This document shows, one piece after another, positions 8,309-14,263 of a stretch of DNA of 14,263 nt (position 1 is the first letter of the stretch; each line of letters opens with the position of its first letter). A program made the translations under genes and the position numbers. The DNA is from an uncultured Clostridia bacterium (GTDB lineage Bacteria; Bacillota; Clostridia; TANB77; CAG-508): positions 1 through 14,263 of the forward strand of contig CAQYCU010000037.1 of the NCBI GenBank assembly GCA_948919095.1, written 5' to 3'. The notes beneath the pieces are model-generated. The model made no database searches. It was given only the letters and a program-made list of their open reading frames with translations, and was not told the DNA's origin.

Positions 8309-8313
8309 ATGTC
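8281..8313. promoter_or_regulatory. Palindromic operator candidate covering the promoter
   Basis: GACATATTTTGCCAT (8281-8295) and ATGGTAAAATATGTC (8299-8313) form a 15-base inverted repeat with one mismatch (8291 against 8303) around a TTT centre. The repeat runs from inside the -35 box through the -10 box to about the start site, where a bound dimeric repressor would block RNA polymerase. The regulator is not known. Confidence 0.6.
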
Positions 8314-8343
8314 TGCCTTAATGCTATATAGGCAGAAAGGAGG
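8313..8343 (+). promoter_or_regulatory. Leader hairpin abutting a strong Shine-Dalgarno
   Basis: CTGCCT (8313-8318) pairs with AGGCAG (8330-8335) around an 11-base loop. Immediately after it comes AAAGGAGG (8336-8343), an essentially perfect ribosome binding site eight bases before the GTG at 8352. The hairpin would form the 5' end of the transcript and could stabilise it or affect access to the site. Confidence 0.6.
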
Positions 8344-8351
8344 ATAACATC

Positions 8352-8420
8352 GTGAAAAATCTACTAGAACTGCTAGAGCTGATAATAATTTACTACATAT
8401 TTAAACAATTAAGCAAATAG
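8352..8420 (+). CDS. 22-residue hydrophobic peptide, unknown
   Basis: This is a short ORF from GTG to TAG. The peptide begins MKNLLELLEL, continues with an Ile/Tyr/Phe-rich core and ends KQLSK. It is basic at both ends, with two glutamates (positions 6 and 9) inside a leucine-rich first half, which would give an amphipathic or membrane-inserting helix. The evidence that it is a gene is the context rather than the length: a consensus promoter under a palindrome, a leader hairpin, AAAGGAGG at ideal distance and a perfect terminator four bases after the stop. The whole unit is about 145 bases of transcript. It could be a type I toxin-like or PSM/delta-lysin-like membrane peptide, a small regulator of a membrane protein, or a small RNA with an incidental ORF. 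I do not recognise a family. Confidence 0.55.
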   Translation: MKNLLELLELIIIYYIFKQLSK

Positions 8421-8423
8421 CAG

Positions 8424-8457
8424 AAAAAGACTAGGTCTCAAGCACCTAGTCTTTTTT
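8424..8457. terminator. Bidirectional Rho-independent terminator
   Basis: AAAAAGACTAGGT (8424-8436) pairs perfectly with ACCTAGTCTTTTT (8444-8456) around a seven-base loop. Six U follow on the plus strand and a U-run is also made on the minus strand. It ends the small-peptide unit and can also stop transcription arriving from mutS-kinase-RNHCP on the other strand. Confidence 0.9.
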
Positions 8458-8594
8458 GGATTTCATCGTTACTCAATCTATTTTATCTTGAGCTAAAATT
8501 ATAATATCATAATTGTTATTATTTGTCAATAAGCGAGTTTGGATTTTTCGTTTTTTCTTTCCAATTCTAGTATTTATAATTCATTTATTATCTT

Positions 8595-8901
8595 TTATTT
8601 AGCAACAGTTAGCTTTATCAATAAATCATTATTGTCATCTTCTGCCGATTTATTTCTTCTAATAGCACCGCATCTGTCACATTTATACACAATCACATAA
8701 CCTTTTTTATTGCTTAACTCTACTTGCATAGGTCTTAGTATGCCATGACAAGTTTCTTCTCTATCACCGTGGAAGCTTATCAACATGTTTTGAACATAGG
8801 CATTCAGGACAATGGTCACGTGAAGTGTAGCCAAGTTTAGTAACTTGACTACCACAGTTTTCACATATAAATTCTTCATCTCTTTTTGTAAATTGCTTCA
8901 T
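8595..8901 (-). pseudogene. RNHCP zinc-ribbon protein gene, broken by a one-base insertion
   Basis: The RNHCP domain is a small conserved bacterial zinc-ribbon domain of unknown role. The first frame (8901 to 8764) starts MKQFTKRDEEFICENCGSQV, continues with SRDHCPECLCSKHVDKLPR and hits TGA after 45 residues. The second frame carries the rest: GDREETCHGILRPM, NKKGYVIVYKCDRCGAIRR and NKSAEDDNNDLLIKL. Dropping one base, the G at plus-strand 8769, restores HVDKLPGDR (family pattern HVDxxPGDR) and gives a continuous 101-residue protein with all cysteine pairs (CENC, CPEC, CDRC). Both halves are otherwise well conserved, so the lesion is very recent, a sequencing or assembly error, or (less likely) a recoding site. 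The start has GCGGAGA upstream and lies 15 bases after the kinase stop, in the same operon. Confidence 0.85.
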
Positions 8902-8916
8902 TTTATTCTCCGCTTA

Positions 8917-10563
8917 TTAATAATCAAATACACTTCCACCAATAAATTCTCTAAGTAGCGATATGTTTGGAATTGGTGTATCATCTAATTCATTAAAATA
9001 TTCTAGGAATGATAGTATTCTTTTTGCTTCTGAATATTCTTTTTTAGATTGGTCAATTTCTCTAAGTAAAGGTTTCGCATATTTTCCAAGTACTGCAAGT
9101 TCATACACTAGTGAACTATTAAACATTGCATCAGCTTCTTCTTGGAATGGGAATATGTTTTTATTTTCTCCTGCATTAACTGATTCCCACATTTTAATTG
9201 TATTTTCAGCTGAATATCCTCTATAATTATAATCTCTAACTATTCTTCTTACTAAACGTGTATCAGTAGTTGATATTCTGTTATAGTAATCAATATTTAA
9301 AACTGTTAAGTCACTTATATATATCTTGAATTTGTTTTCATGCGGAATTGTTGCTGTTAATCTGTCATTTAATGAGTGAATTCCTTCTATTATAAGTATT
9401 TCATCATCTGCTAAATGAAGTGTTCTGTCTTCAAAAAATTGCTTTGTTCCAGCCTTGAAGTCAAATGCTGGATATTGTATAGTCTCACCATTTATTAATT
9501 TTGTAAGATGGTCATTGAATAATTTTAGGTCTAGTGCTTCAATAGCTTCAAAATCATACTCGCCTTTTTCATCTCTTGGTGTGTCTTTTCTTTCAACAAA
9601 ATAATTGTCTGTTCCTATAGTTACTGGTTTTAGTCCATTAACGCTAAGTTGCATTCCTAGTCTTTTTGCAAAAGTTGTTTTGCTTGAAGATGATGGACCT
9701 GCAATTAATACCATTTTTAATTCTTTATGCTTTGTAATTTTATCAGCTAATTCTGCTATCTTCTTTTCTTGTAATGCTTCTGATGTAAGAATTATGTCTT
9801 TTCCTCTACCTTCTCTTATAGCATCATTTAGCTCTTTTACTGTATTGATTTCAAGTAATTTATTTATTTCAACATATTCTTGTAGTGTTGCTGCAAACTT
9901 CTTATTATCTTTGAATTCTCCTAATCTTGTAGGGTCTTTTCTGTTTGGATATCTAACTATAAATCCATCTTTATATTTGTTTACATCAAATATATTTATA
10001 TAGCTTGTGCTTAATGGCATAACTCCATAAAAATAGTTATAATAGTCATTGCAAAAATATAGTGAAACTTCATCTTTGTCCTTGTTTTCAATTTGTAAAA
10101 TTCCTCTATCATCTTTTTGTTTTGTAAAGAATTTTTCCGCTTCTTCTTTATTCATTATTCTTTTTTCTATTGGATAATCACTATCAACTATTTTTTGCAT
10201 TTCATTTTTTACATTTTCAATAAATTCATCGTCTATCTCTTGATTTTGGATTTCGCAAAACATTGAATTTGATAATTGATAATTAATTACTAATTTTGCC
10301 TTAGGATATAGCTTTTCAATTGCCATGCTCATTATGAATAAAGTGCCTCTAATGTATACTTTCATTCCGTCTTTGTCAGTTACGTCTATTAGTTCAACAG
10401 TGTCACCTTCGCTTAATTCATAATCTAATGATTTTATTTCATTATTACATTTACATGCTATAACATTTTTAGGAGATATTCGTATGTTGTCTCCAAATAT
10501 ATCATAAACCTTTTTCACATTATGTGATAATCCTACTTCTTTTCCTTGATAATAAATTTTCAT
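8917..10563 (-). CDS. Nucleoside (uridine-type) kinase with N-terminal TGS-like domain
   Basis: This is a cytoplasmic P-loop kinase of the uridine kinase/phosphoribulokinase family, probably phosphorylating a nucleoside in pyrimidine salvage; the exact substrate is not readable from sequence. It has 548 residues. Residues 1-65 resemble a TGS domain (ending LSEGDTVELIDV). Residues about 70-190 resemble the second additional domain of threonyl-tRNA synthetases, a known combination in clostridial and Thermotoga-type proteins. The kinase domain starts near 280 with Walker A GPSSSSKTT (289-297). It continues with TIGTDNYFVERKDTPRDEKG (from 315) for substrate and Mg binding and IIEGIHSLND (391-400). 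The C-terminal part contains TTDTRLVRRIVRDYNYRGYS, typical of the lid region. It lies 89 bases after mutS and starts with an excellent GAGGAG site. Confidence 0.87.
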   Translation of the reverse strand: MKIYYQGKEVGLSHNVKKVYDIFGDNIRISPKNVIACKCNNEIKSLDYELSEGDTVELIDVTDKDGMKVYIRGTLFIMSMAIEKLYPKAKLVINYQLSNSMFCEIQNQEIDDEFIENVKNEMQKIVDSDYPIEKRIMNKEEAEKFFTKQKDDRGILQIENKDKDEVSLYFCNDYYNYFYGVMPLSTSYINIFDVNKYKDGFIVRYPNRKDPTRLGEFKDNKKFAATLQEYVEINKLLEINTVKELNDAIREGRGKDIILTSEALQEKKIAELADKITKHKELKMVLIAGPSSSSKTTFAKRLGMQLSVNGLKPVTIGTDNYFVERKDTPRDEKGEYDFEAIEALDLKLFNDHLTKLINGETIQYPAFDFKAGTKQFFEDRTLHLADDEILIIEGIHSLNDRLTATIPHENKFKIYISDLTVLNIDYYNRISTTDTRLVRRIVRDYNYRGYSAENTIKMWESVNAGENKNIFPFQEEADAMFNSSLVYELAVLGKYAKPLLREIDQSKKEYSEAKRILSFLEYFNELDDTPIPNISLLREFIGGSVFDY

Positions 10564-10602
10564 ATTGTTCTCCTCACTTTTTTAATATTTGTTTGTAACT
10601 TT

Positions 10603-10630
10603 TGTATAAATTTACAATTTGCCTTGTCTA
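10603..10630 (-). promoter_or_regulatory. Possible internal promoter before the kinase gene
   Basis: On the minus strand, TAGACA (10625-10630) and TATACA (10603-10608) are 16 bases apart in the 89-base gap between mutS and the kinase gene. The match is moderate. It could give the kinase-RNHCP pair expression independent of mutS. Confidence 0.3.
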
Positions 10631-10652
10631 TAAATTATGTTTTAGATAATTA

Positions 10653-13388
10653 TTAAGCCATGTTTTCCTTAATTTTCGACAAAATATTTAGGGCTTCTAT
10701 TGGTGTTACGCTGTCTAATTTTACCAGGTCTAGTTGGTGTGCAATCTCAGCTAATTTATAATTATACATATTTAGTTGCCCTTGTTCTTCTGCTTTTTCT
10801 GATTTAGTTTGTTTGTCATTTCTTAATATGCTCTTTCGTTCTAATGTTTTTAATATATCATTTGCTCTTTTGGTTACGTCATTTGGAACTCCTGCTAATT
10901 TTGCAACATGTACACCATAGCTTTCATCTGTTCCTCCTTCAACTATTTTTCTTAAAAATATAATGTCCTCTCCTCTTTCTTTAACTGCTATATGGTAGTT
11001 TTTAGTGCCTTCTAATTTGTTTTCTAAATCAGTTAATTCATGATAGTGTGTTGCAAATAAAGTCTTTACTTTCATTTTGTTTATTTTTTCTGATACTGCC
11101 CAAGCTATTGAAAGTCCATCATAAGTAGATGTTCCTCTTCCTATTTCATCAAGTATTACTAAACTTTTTTCAGTTGCATTTTTAAGTATAGTTGCTACTT
11201 CTGTCATTTCGACCATAAATGTACTTTCGCCCATGCTTAAATCATCAGATGCTCCAACACGTGTAAATATTTTATCAACTACTCCAATGTTAGCTTCAGT
11301 TGCTGGCACAAAGCTTCCAATTTGTGCCATTAAAGTTATTAGTGCAACTTGTCTCATATATGTTGATTTTCCTGCCATATTTGGACCAGTTATAATATTT
11401 AGTCTATTATTTTCTTCATCTAAATATGCATCATTTTGTACAAAGCTTCCTCTTTCAAGTATTTTTTCAATTACAGGGTGTCTTCCTTCTTTTATATCAA
11501 TTATGTCAGAATTATTAACTAATGGCATACAATAATTCATGTCAATAGCAACCTCTGCAAATGAGCATAGTACATCAACTTTTGCAACTATGTTTGCTGA
11601 TAATTGTATACGCTTACTGTTTCTTTCAATTTCATCTCTAATTTTTACAAATAATTCATATTCAAGATTTACAACTTTTTCACGAGAGCCTAATATTTCA
11701 TTTTCCATGTTTTTTAGTTCTTCTGTTATGTATCTTTCTCCTGTTGTAAGAGTTTGCTTTCTAATATATCTATCTTGTGGGACATTTTTTACAAATGATT
11801 TTGATACTTCTATATAATATCCAAATACTTTGTTATATCCTATTTTAAGATTTTTTATTCCAGTTGCCTCACGTTCTTTTGCTTCTACATTTACAAGCCA
11901 TTTTTGTCCATTTGTCGCAATATCTACTAATTTATCGATATTCTCATCATAACCTTTTTTTATTATTCCACCATCTTTTATTGTTATTGGTGGGTCATCT
12001 GCTATTGAGTTATTTATTAATATGTAAATATCATCTAAAGTATCAAGTGAATTGTATAGCTCTTTTAATAATGGACTTTCTGCTTTTGATAGTGCTATTT
12101 TTAGTTCTGGTAGTTGTGATACAGAATTTTTAAGTGATATTAAATCACGTGCATTTGCTGTTCCATATGATATTTTCCCTGCTAGTCTTTCTATATCATA
12201 AACATTTTTTAGTGAAATTATTACATCATCTCTTAATATATTTTTTTCTTTTAATTCTTTTACTGCATTTAGTCTAGCGTTTATATCATTTACGTCAATA
12301 AGTGGGTCACTTATCCATCTTCTAATTAATCGTCCCCCCATTGAAGTATTGGTTTTATCTAGCACCCAAAGTAGTGTTCCTTTTTTTGACTTATCCCTCA
12401 TTTTTTCTGTTATTTCTAAATTACGTCTTGCATTAATATCTAGCATCATATATTTTACAGGCTCATAAAATGTTATTCTATTTAAGTTTTGAGGAATATG
12501 TTTTTGTGTATTTTCAATATAATCTATTAGTCCATTTATAGCACTTACTGCAAACATTTTCTTAGTTATATCCACTGCATTATTTTCGCTATCTATTATT
12601 TCAAATTTCTCTTGTAATTTTTTATTATCATTCGAAAATGGTGAGTTGTTATTTATTGATGAAAAAATTGTCGAATTTTCTGTATTATCTGTATCTGAAA
12701 GTGGTTTTGCTTCTTGCTCGTCGCTTTCTTTAGAAATATAACTACTAAAACGTGAAGTTATTATTTTTAGCTCTTCAATACTGTCTTCCATCATTTTATT
12801 TATTACAAGTTCTGATGGATTATATCTTGATATTTCGTCAAGTAATTTATTAAAATTACTGTCTTCTTTTATTTCGCAAGCATAAAAATCTCCAGTTGAT
12901 ATATCACAAATTGCTATTCCAAAGAATAGGCTTTCTTTATAAATTGACATTATATAATTGTTTCTTTTTTCTTCTAAAAAGTTGGTATCTACTGAAGTTC
13001 CTGGTGTTACTACTTTTATTACATCCCTTTTTACTATTCCTTTTGTAGCTTTTGGGTCTTCTAATTGTTCACAAATTGCAACTTTATAGCCTTTTTCTAC
13101 TAGTCTTGCTATATATGTATCAACTGCATGATGCGGAATTCCACACATTGGTGCTCTCTCGTCTAGCCCGCAATCTCTTCCTGTTAATGTAAGTTCTAGT
13201 TCTCTTGATGCTATCAATGCATCTTCAAAAAACATTTCAAAAAAGTCACCTAGTCTATAACATAGTATACAGTCTAAGTATTTTGACTTTGTTGTTATGT
13301 ATTGCTGCATCATTGGTGAATACATTTCTATGTTTTCTACTCTTTCTTTTGCTAGCTTTCGTGCGTTTTCTTTTTCGTCAATTTGCAT
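10653..13388 (-). CDS. mutS: DNA mismatch repair protein MutS
   Basis: MutS recognises mismatches and small loops and uses ATP to start mismatch repair. The 911-residue protein has the full MutS1 layout. The N-terminal mismatch-binding domain carries GDFFEMFFEDA with the Phe-x-Glu motif at F49/E51, then APMCGIPHHA. Connector, lever and clamp domains follow, including NKVFGYYIEVSK and the YIRKQTLTTGERY loop. The ATPase has Walker A GPNMAGKST (668-676), GASDDLSMGESTFMVEM and Walker B LVILDEIGRGTST (743-755), then the FATHYHEL switch (778-785). It is somewhat longer than most relatives because of a Ser/Asn/Asp-rich insert at about 220-260. The start has an AGAAAGGAA site 11 bases upstream and a good promoter. 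mutL is not downstream; a kinase gene is. Confidence 0.97.
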   Translation of the reverse strand: MQIDEKENARKLAKERVENIEMYSPMMQQYITTKSKYLDCILCYRLGDFFEMFFEDALIASRELELTLTGRDCGLDERAPMCGIPHHAVDTYIARLVEKGYKVAICEQLEDPKATKGIVKRDVIKVVTPGTSVDTNFLEEKRNNYIMSIYKESLFFGIAICDISTGDFYACEIKEDSNFNKLLDEISRYNPSELVINKMMEDSIEELKIITSRFSSYISKESDEQEAKPLSDTDNTENSTIFSSINNNSPFSNDNKKLQEKFEIIDSENNAVDITKKMFAVSAINGLIDYIENTQKHIPQNLNRITFYEPVKYMMLDINARRNLEITEKMRDKSKKGTLLWVLDKTNTSMGGRLIRRWISDPLIDVNDINARLNAVKELKEKNILRDDVIISLKNVYDIERLAGKISYGTANARDLISLKNSVSQLPELKIALSKAESPLLKELYNSLDTLDDIYILINNSIADDPPITIKDGGIIKKGYDENIDKLVDIATNGQKWLVNVEAKEREATGIKNLKIGYNKVFGYYIEVSKSFVKNVPQDRYIRKQTLTTGERYITEELKNMENEILGSREKVVNLEYELFVKIRDEIERNSKRIQLSANIVAKVDVLCSFAEVAIDMNYCMPLVNNSDIIDIKEGRHPVIEKILERGSFVQNDAYLDEENNRLNIITGPNMAGKSTYMRQVALITLMAQIGSFVPATEANIGVVDKIFTRVGASDDLSMGESTFMVEMTEVATILKNATEKSLVILDEIGRGTSTYDGLSIAWAVSEKINKMKVKTLFATHYHELTDLENKLEGTKNYHIAVKERGEDIIFLRKIVEGGTDESYGVHVAKLAGVPNDVTKRANDILKTLERKSILRNDKQTKSEKAEEQGQLNMYNYKLAEIAHQLDLVKLDSVTPIEALNILSKIKENMA

Positions 13389-13440
13389 TATTTTATGCTT
13401 TCCTTTCTAAGACCTTTTTTGTTGATTTTTCCGTGTTTAC

Positions 13441-13469
13441 ACTATATCACACTTGATAAAATATTGCAA
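13441..13469 (-). promoter_or_regulatory. Promoter of mutS
   Basis: On the minus strand, TTGCAA (13464-13469) and TATAGT (13441-13446) are exactly 17 bases apart. They lie about 50 bases upstream of the mutS ATG. Confidence 0.65.
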
Positions 13470-13527
13470 TGTATGGTGAAAAGTTTTTTTGAAAAAATTT
13501 AAAGTTTTTAAAGTATTGCAATTTAAC

Positions 13528-13700
13528 TATGGACACTTTTTCTACGCCGTTTTTTACTTTTTTAAAATTTCATAAAACTCAAAAAATGAGCAATTTCTGG
13601 ATTTGTTTTCCTAGAATTTAGCTCATTTTTATTATGTGTTGGGCGGAAGATTGCGTTCTATACCCCTTTATTGTCAATGGTTTTAAGCAAAATGTCCATA
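13528..13700. repeat. 173-base segment with terminal inverted repeats, possible MITE or insertion-sequence relic
   Basis: TATGGACACTTTT (13528-13540) is repeated inverted at the other end as AAAATGTCCATA (13689-13700), identical apart from one missing base. The segment lies between the right-edge gene and mutS, holds no ORF of note and contains the terminator at 13581-13630. The ends recall insertion-sequence termini in style, but I cannot assign a family and see no clear target duplication. Confidence 0.3.
13581..13630. terminator. Long hairpin terminator between the right-edge gene and mutS
   Basis: AAAAAATGAGCAATTTCTGG (13581-13600) pairs with 13610-13630 (CCTAGAATTTAGCTCATTTTT) through most of its length, with small bulges and a nine-base loop. 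Seen from the minus strand the stem is followed by six U, so it should end the transcript of the gene at 13755-14263. A five-U run exists on the plus strand too. Confidence 0.7.
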
Positions 13701-13751
13701 CCTAAGTTATTTCCTTTTTCTTACTGCTTCTCTATATCGTGGTTTACGCCA

Positions 13752-13771
13752 TTTCTAATGATTTAGAGAAA
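13752..13771 (-). repeat. Small stem-loop at the stop codon just after the candidate variable repeat
   Basis: On the coding strand, TTT-CT-CTAA pairs with TTAGAAA (seven pairs, two-base bulge) around an ATCA tetraloop that overlaps the stop codon. Known DGRs have a short hairpin just downstream of the variable repeat that promotes target recognition. This one is in the right place but weak, so the link is inference. Confidence 0.3.
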
Positions 13772-14263
13772 CTACCGGGCAGACCCCAAGGTCGCTGTTA
13801 TAGTAGTTGCGGGTGCCCACGTAGCTCGAACCCACAATGCACACACGGTTGCCGCTAGCAGACGAAGGCGAAGCCAACCACTGATATGAACCTGTTGCTA
13901 TTACTGCACTTTGTGGAATGCTTGTATTTACTACTGTTGTATTTTGAGCAGTTGTTAAACTTCCCCCGTTTATCGTATACCCATATCCATTTGCATTCTG
14001 TATTCCACATCCTATTGTGCTTGCACTACTGTCATATTTATTCTTGTATACATTCTGCGCTTTACACCACATTTCTATTGGTGCTCCCCCTATTGCATAC
14101 TTTGCTTCACTTGTCTTGTATGTTGTCCATTGGCTTGAATCACACAACCATGATGCACAATGTTCGTTTGCTAAATCTATTGAACTTCCGTTTGCTGATG
14201 CTGCCCATTTTGGATTTAATTGTCTCATTAATGCTCCTCCGTCTGCTGGTGTATGACTTGTGT
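13755..14263 (-). CDS. DUF6273/C-type-lectin-like protein, 5' partial, candidate DGR target
   Basis: This is the C-terminal 169 residues of a larger protein. The frame is open to the right edge (reading THTPADGGAL-type sequence before the first internal ATG at 14226-14228), so the start is outside. Recognisable pieces are PADGGALMRQLNPKWAAS, AIGGAPIEMW and the ending QWLASPSSASG...LGVCPVVSL. This resembles the (Y/W)WLASPS...GVRPVVSL ending of DUF6273-type domains, which have a C-type-lectin-like fold. In related clostridial proteins this domain often sits behind a membrane anchor or prepilin-type signal, so surface display is likely but not visible here. The last ~35 codons differ sharply from the rest in base composition and codon use (see the variable-repeat entry). 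A terminator follows at 13581-13630. Confidence 0.75.
   Translation of the reverse strand, partial: TSHTPADGGALMRQLNPKWAASANGSSIDLANEHCASWLCDSSQWTTYKTSEAKYAIGGAPIEMWCKAQNVYKNKYDSSASTIGCGIQNANGYGYTINGGSLTTAQNTTVVNTSIPQSAVIATGSYQWLASPSSASGNRVCIVGSSYVGTRNYYNSDLGVCPVVSLNH
13776..13880 (-). other. Candidate variable repeat (VR) of a diversity-generating retroelement
   Basis: On the coding strand this 105-base stretch is about 59% GC by hand count, in an otherwise ~30% GC window. Its core (13791-13856) has 22 codons. Eighteen end in C or T and the other four (GTG three times, TCG once) contain no adenine. The flanking eight codons before and five after the core contain no adenine at all. No codon ends in A, although NNA codons dominate the same gene just upstream. 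This is what remains when template AAC/AAT codons are randomised at their adenines: AAC, AGC, GGC, TAC, ACC, CGC and GAC all occur. The GC-rich end (GGGGTCTGCCCGG) is where the initiation-of-mutagenic-homology element would lie. The template repeat and reverse transcriptase are not in the window. Confidence 0.6.

Noticed and set aside
8321..8347. Eight-codon ORF (ATG at 8321) overlapping the Shine-Dalgarno of the small peptide
   Set aside because: It has no ribosome site of its own and lies in the leader hairpin loop; it is more likely chance.
11864..12133. Leucine-rich 89-codon plus-strand ORF inside mutS
   Set aside because: It lies wholly antisense to a conserved domain of MutS and its composition follows from the opposite strand; there is no ribosome site.
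13776..13880. GC-rich stretch explained as simple horizontal transfer or contamination
   Set aside because: The shift begins and ends inside one reading frame and follows codon phase with strict adenine placement, which a foreign insert would not produce.
14017..14256. Plus-strand 79-codon ORF at the right edge
   Set aside because: It is the antisense shadow of the DUF6273-like gene.

Overview
The window is very AT-rich (roughly 30% GC by eye) and carries a GerA-type spore-germination operon, low-GC Gram-positive ribosome binding sites, SecG, RNase R and MutS. It therefore fits an endospore-forming member of the Clostridia, most likely an uncultured gut lineage. The class I/III signal of the small pilin-like protein (a G-LTLIAL motif) and the DUF6273-like protein at the right edge are also typical of such genomes. 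The species cannot be named from the sequence.

Left part, plus strand (1-3898): a gerKA-gerKB-gerKC-like tricistronic operon. The first gene is cut by the left window edge and the genes are adjacent or overlapping. The operon ends in a perfect bidirectional hairpin terminator. Its C subunit has lost the lipobox cysteine that normally anchors it.

Middle, minus strand (3931-8216): reading leftward, secG (own promoter, own terminator), rnr (RNase R), then a two-gene surface unit made of a small prepilin-like protein and a membrane-anchored protein with a predicted beta-helix ectodomain.

At 8279-8457 lies an isolated plus-strand transcription unit. It has a strong promoter embedded in a near-perfect 15-bp-arm palindrome, a leader hairpin, a perfect Shine-Dalgarno, a 22-codon hydrophobic peptide ORF and a bidirectional terminator. 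It looks complete and regulated, and I do not recognise it.

Right part, minus strand (8595-13469): mutS, a TGS-domain nucleoside kinase and an RNHCP zinc-ribbon gene form one probable operon. The RNHCP gene is broken by a single extra base at 8769. mutL does not follow mutS.

Right edge (13755-14263): the 3' end of a DUF6273/C-type-lectin-like protein gene. Its last ~105 coding bases switch abruptly to about 59% GC. Within them every adenine sits in the first or second position of an NNC/NNT codon, and all intervening codons are adenine-free. This is the footprint expected of the variable repeat of a diversity-generating retroelement (DGR), which mutates template AAY codons at adenines. No reverse transcriptase or template repeat lies in this window, so the system would be completed outside it. 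This is the most exciting observation here.
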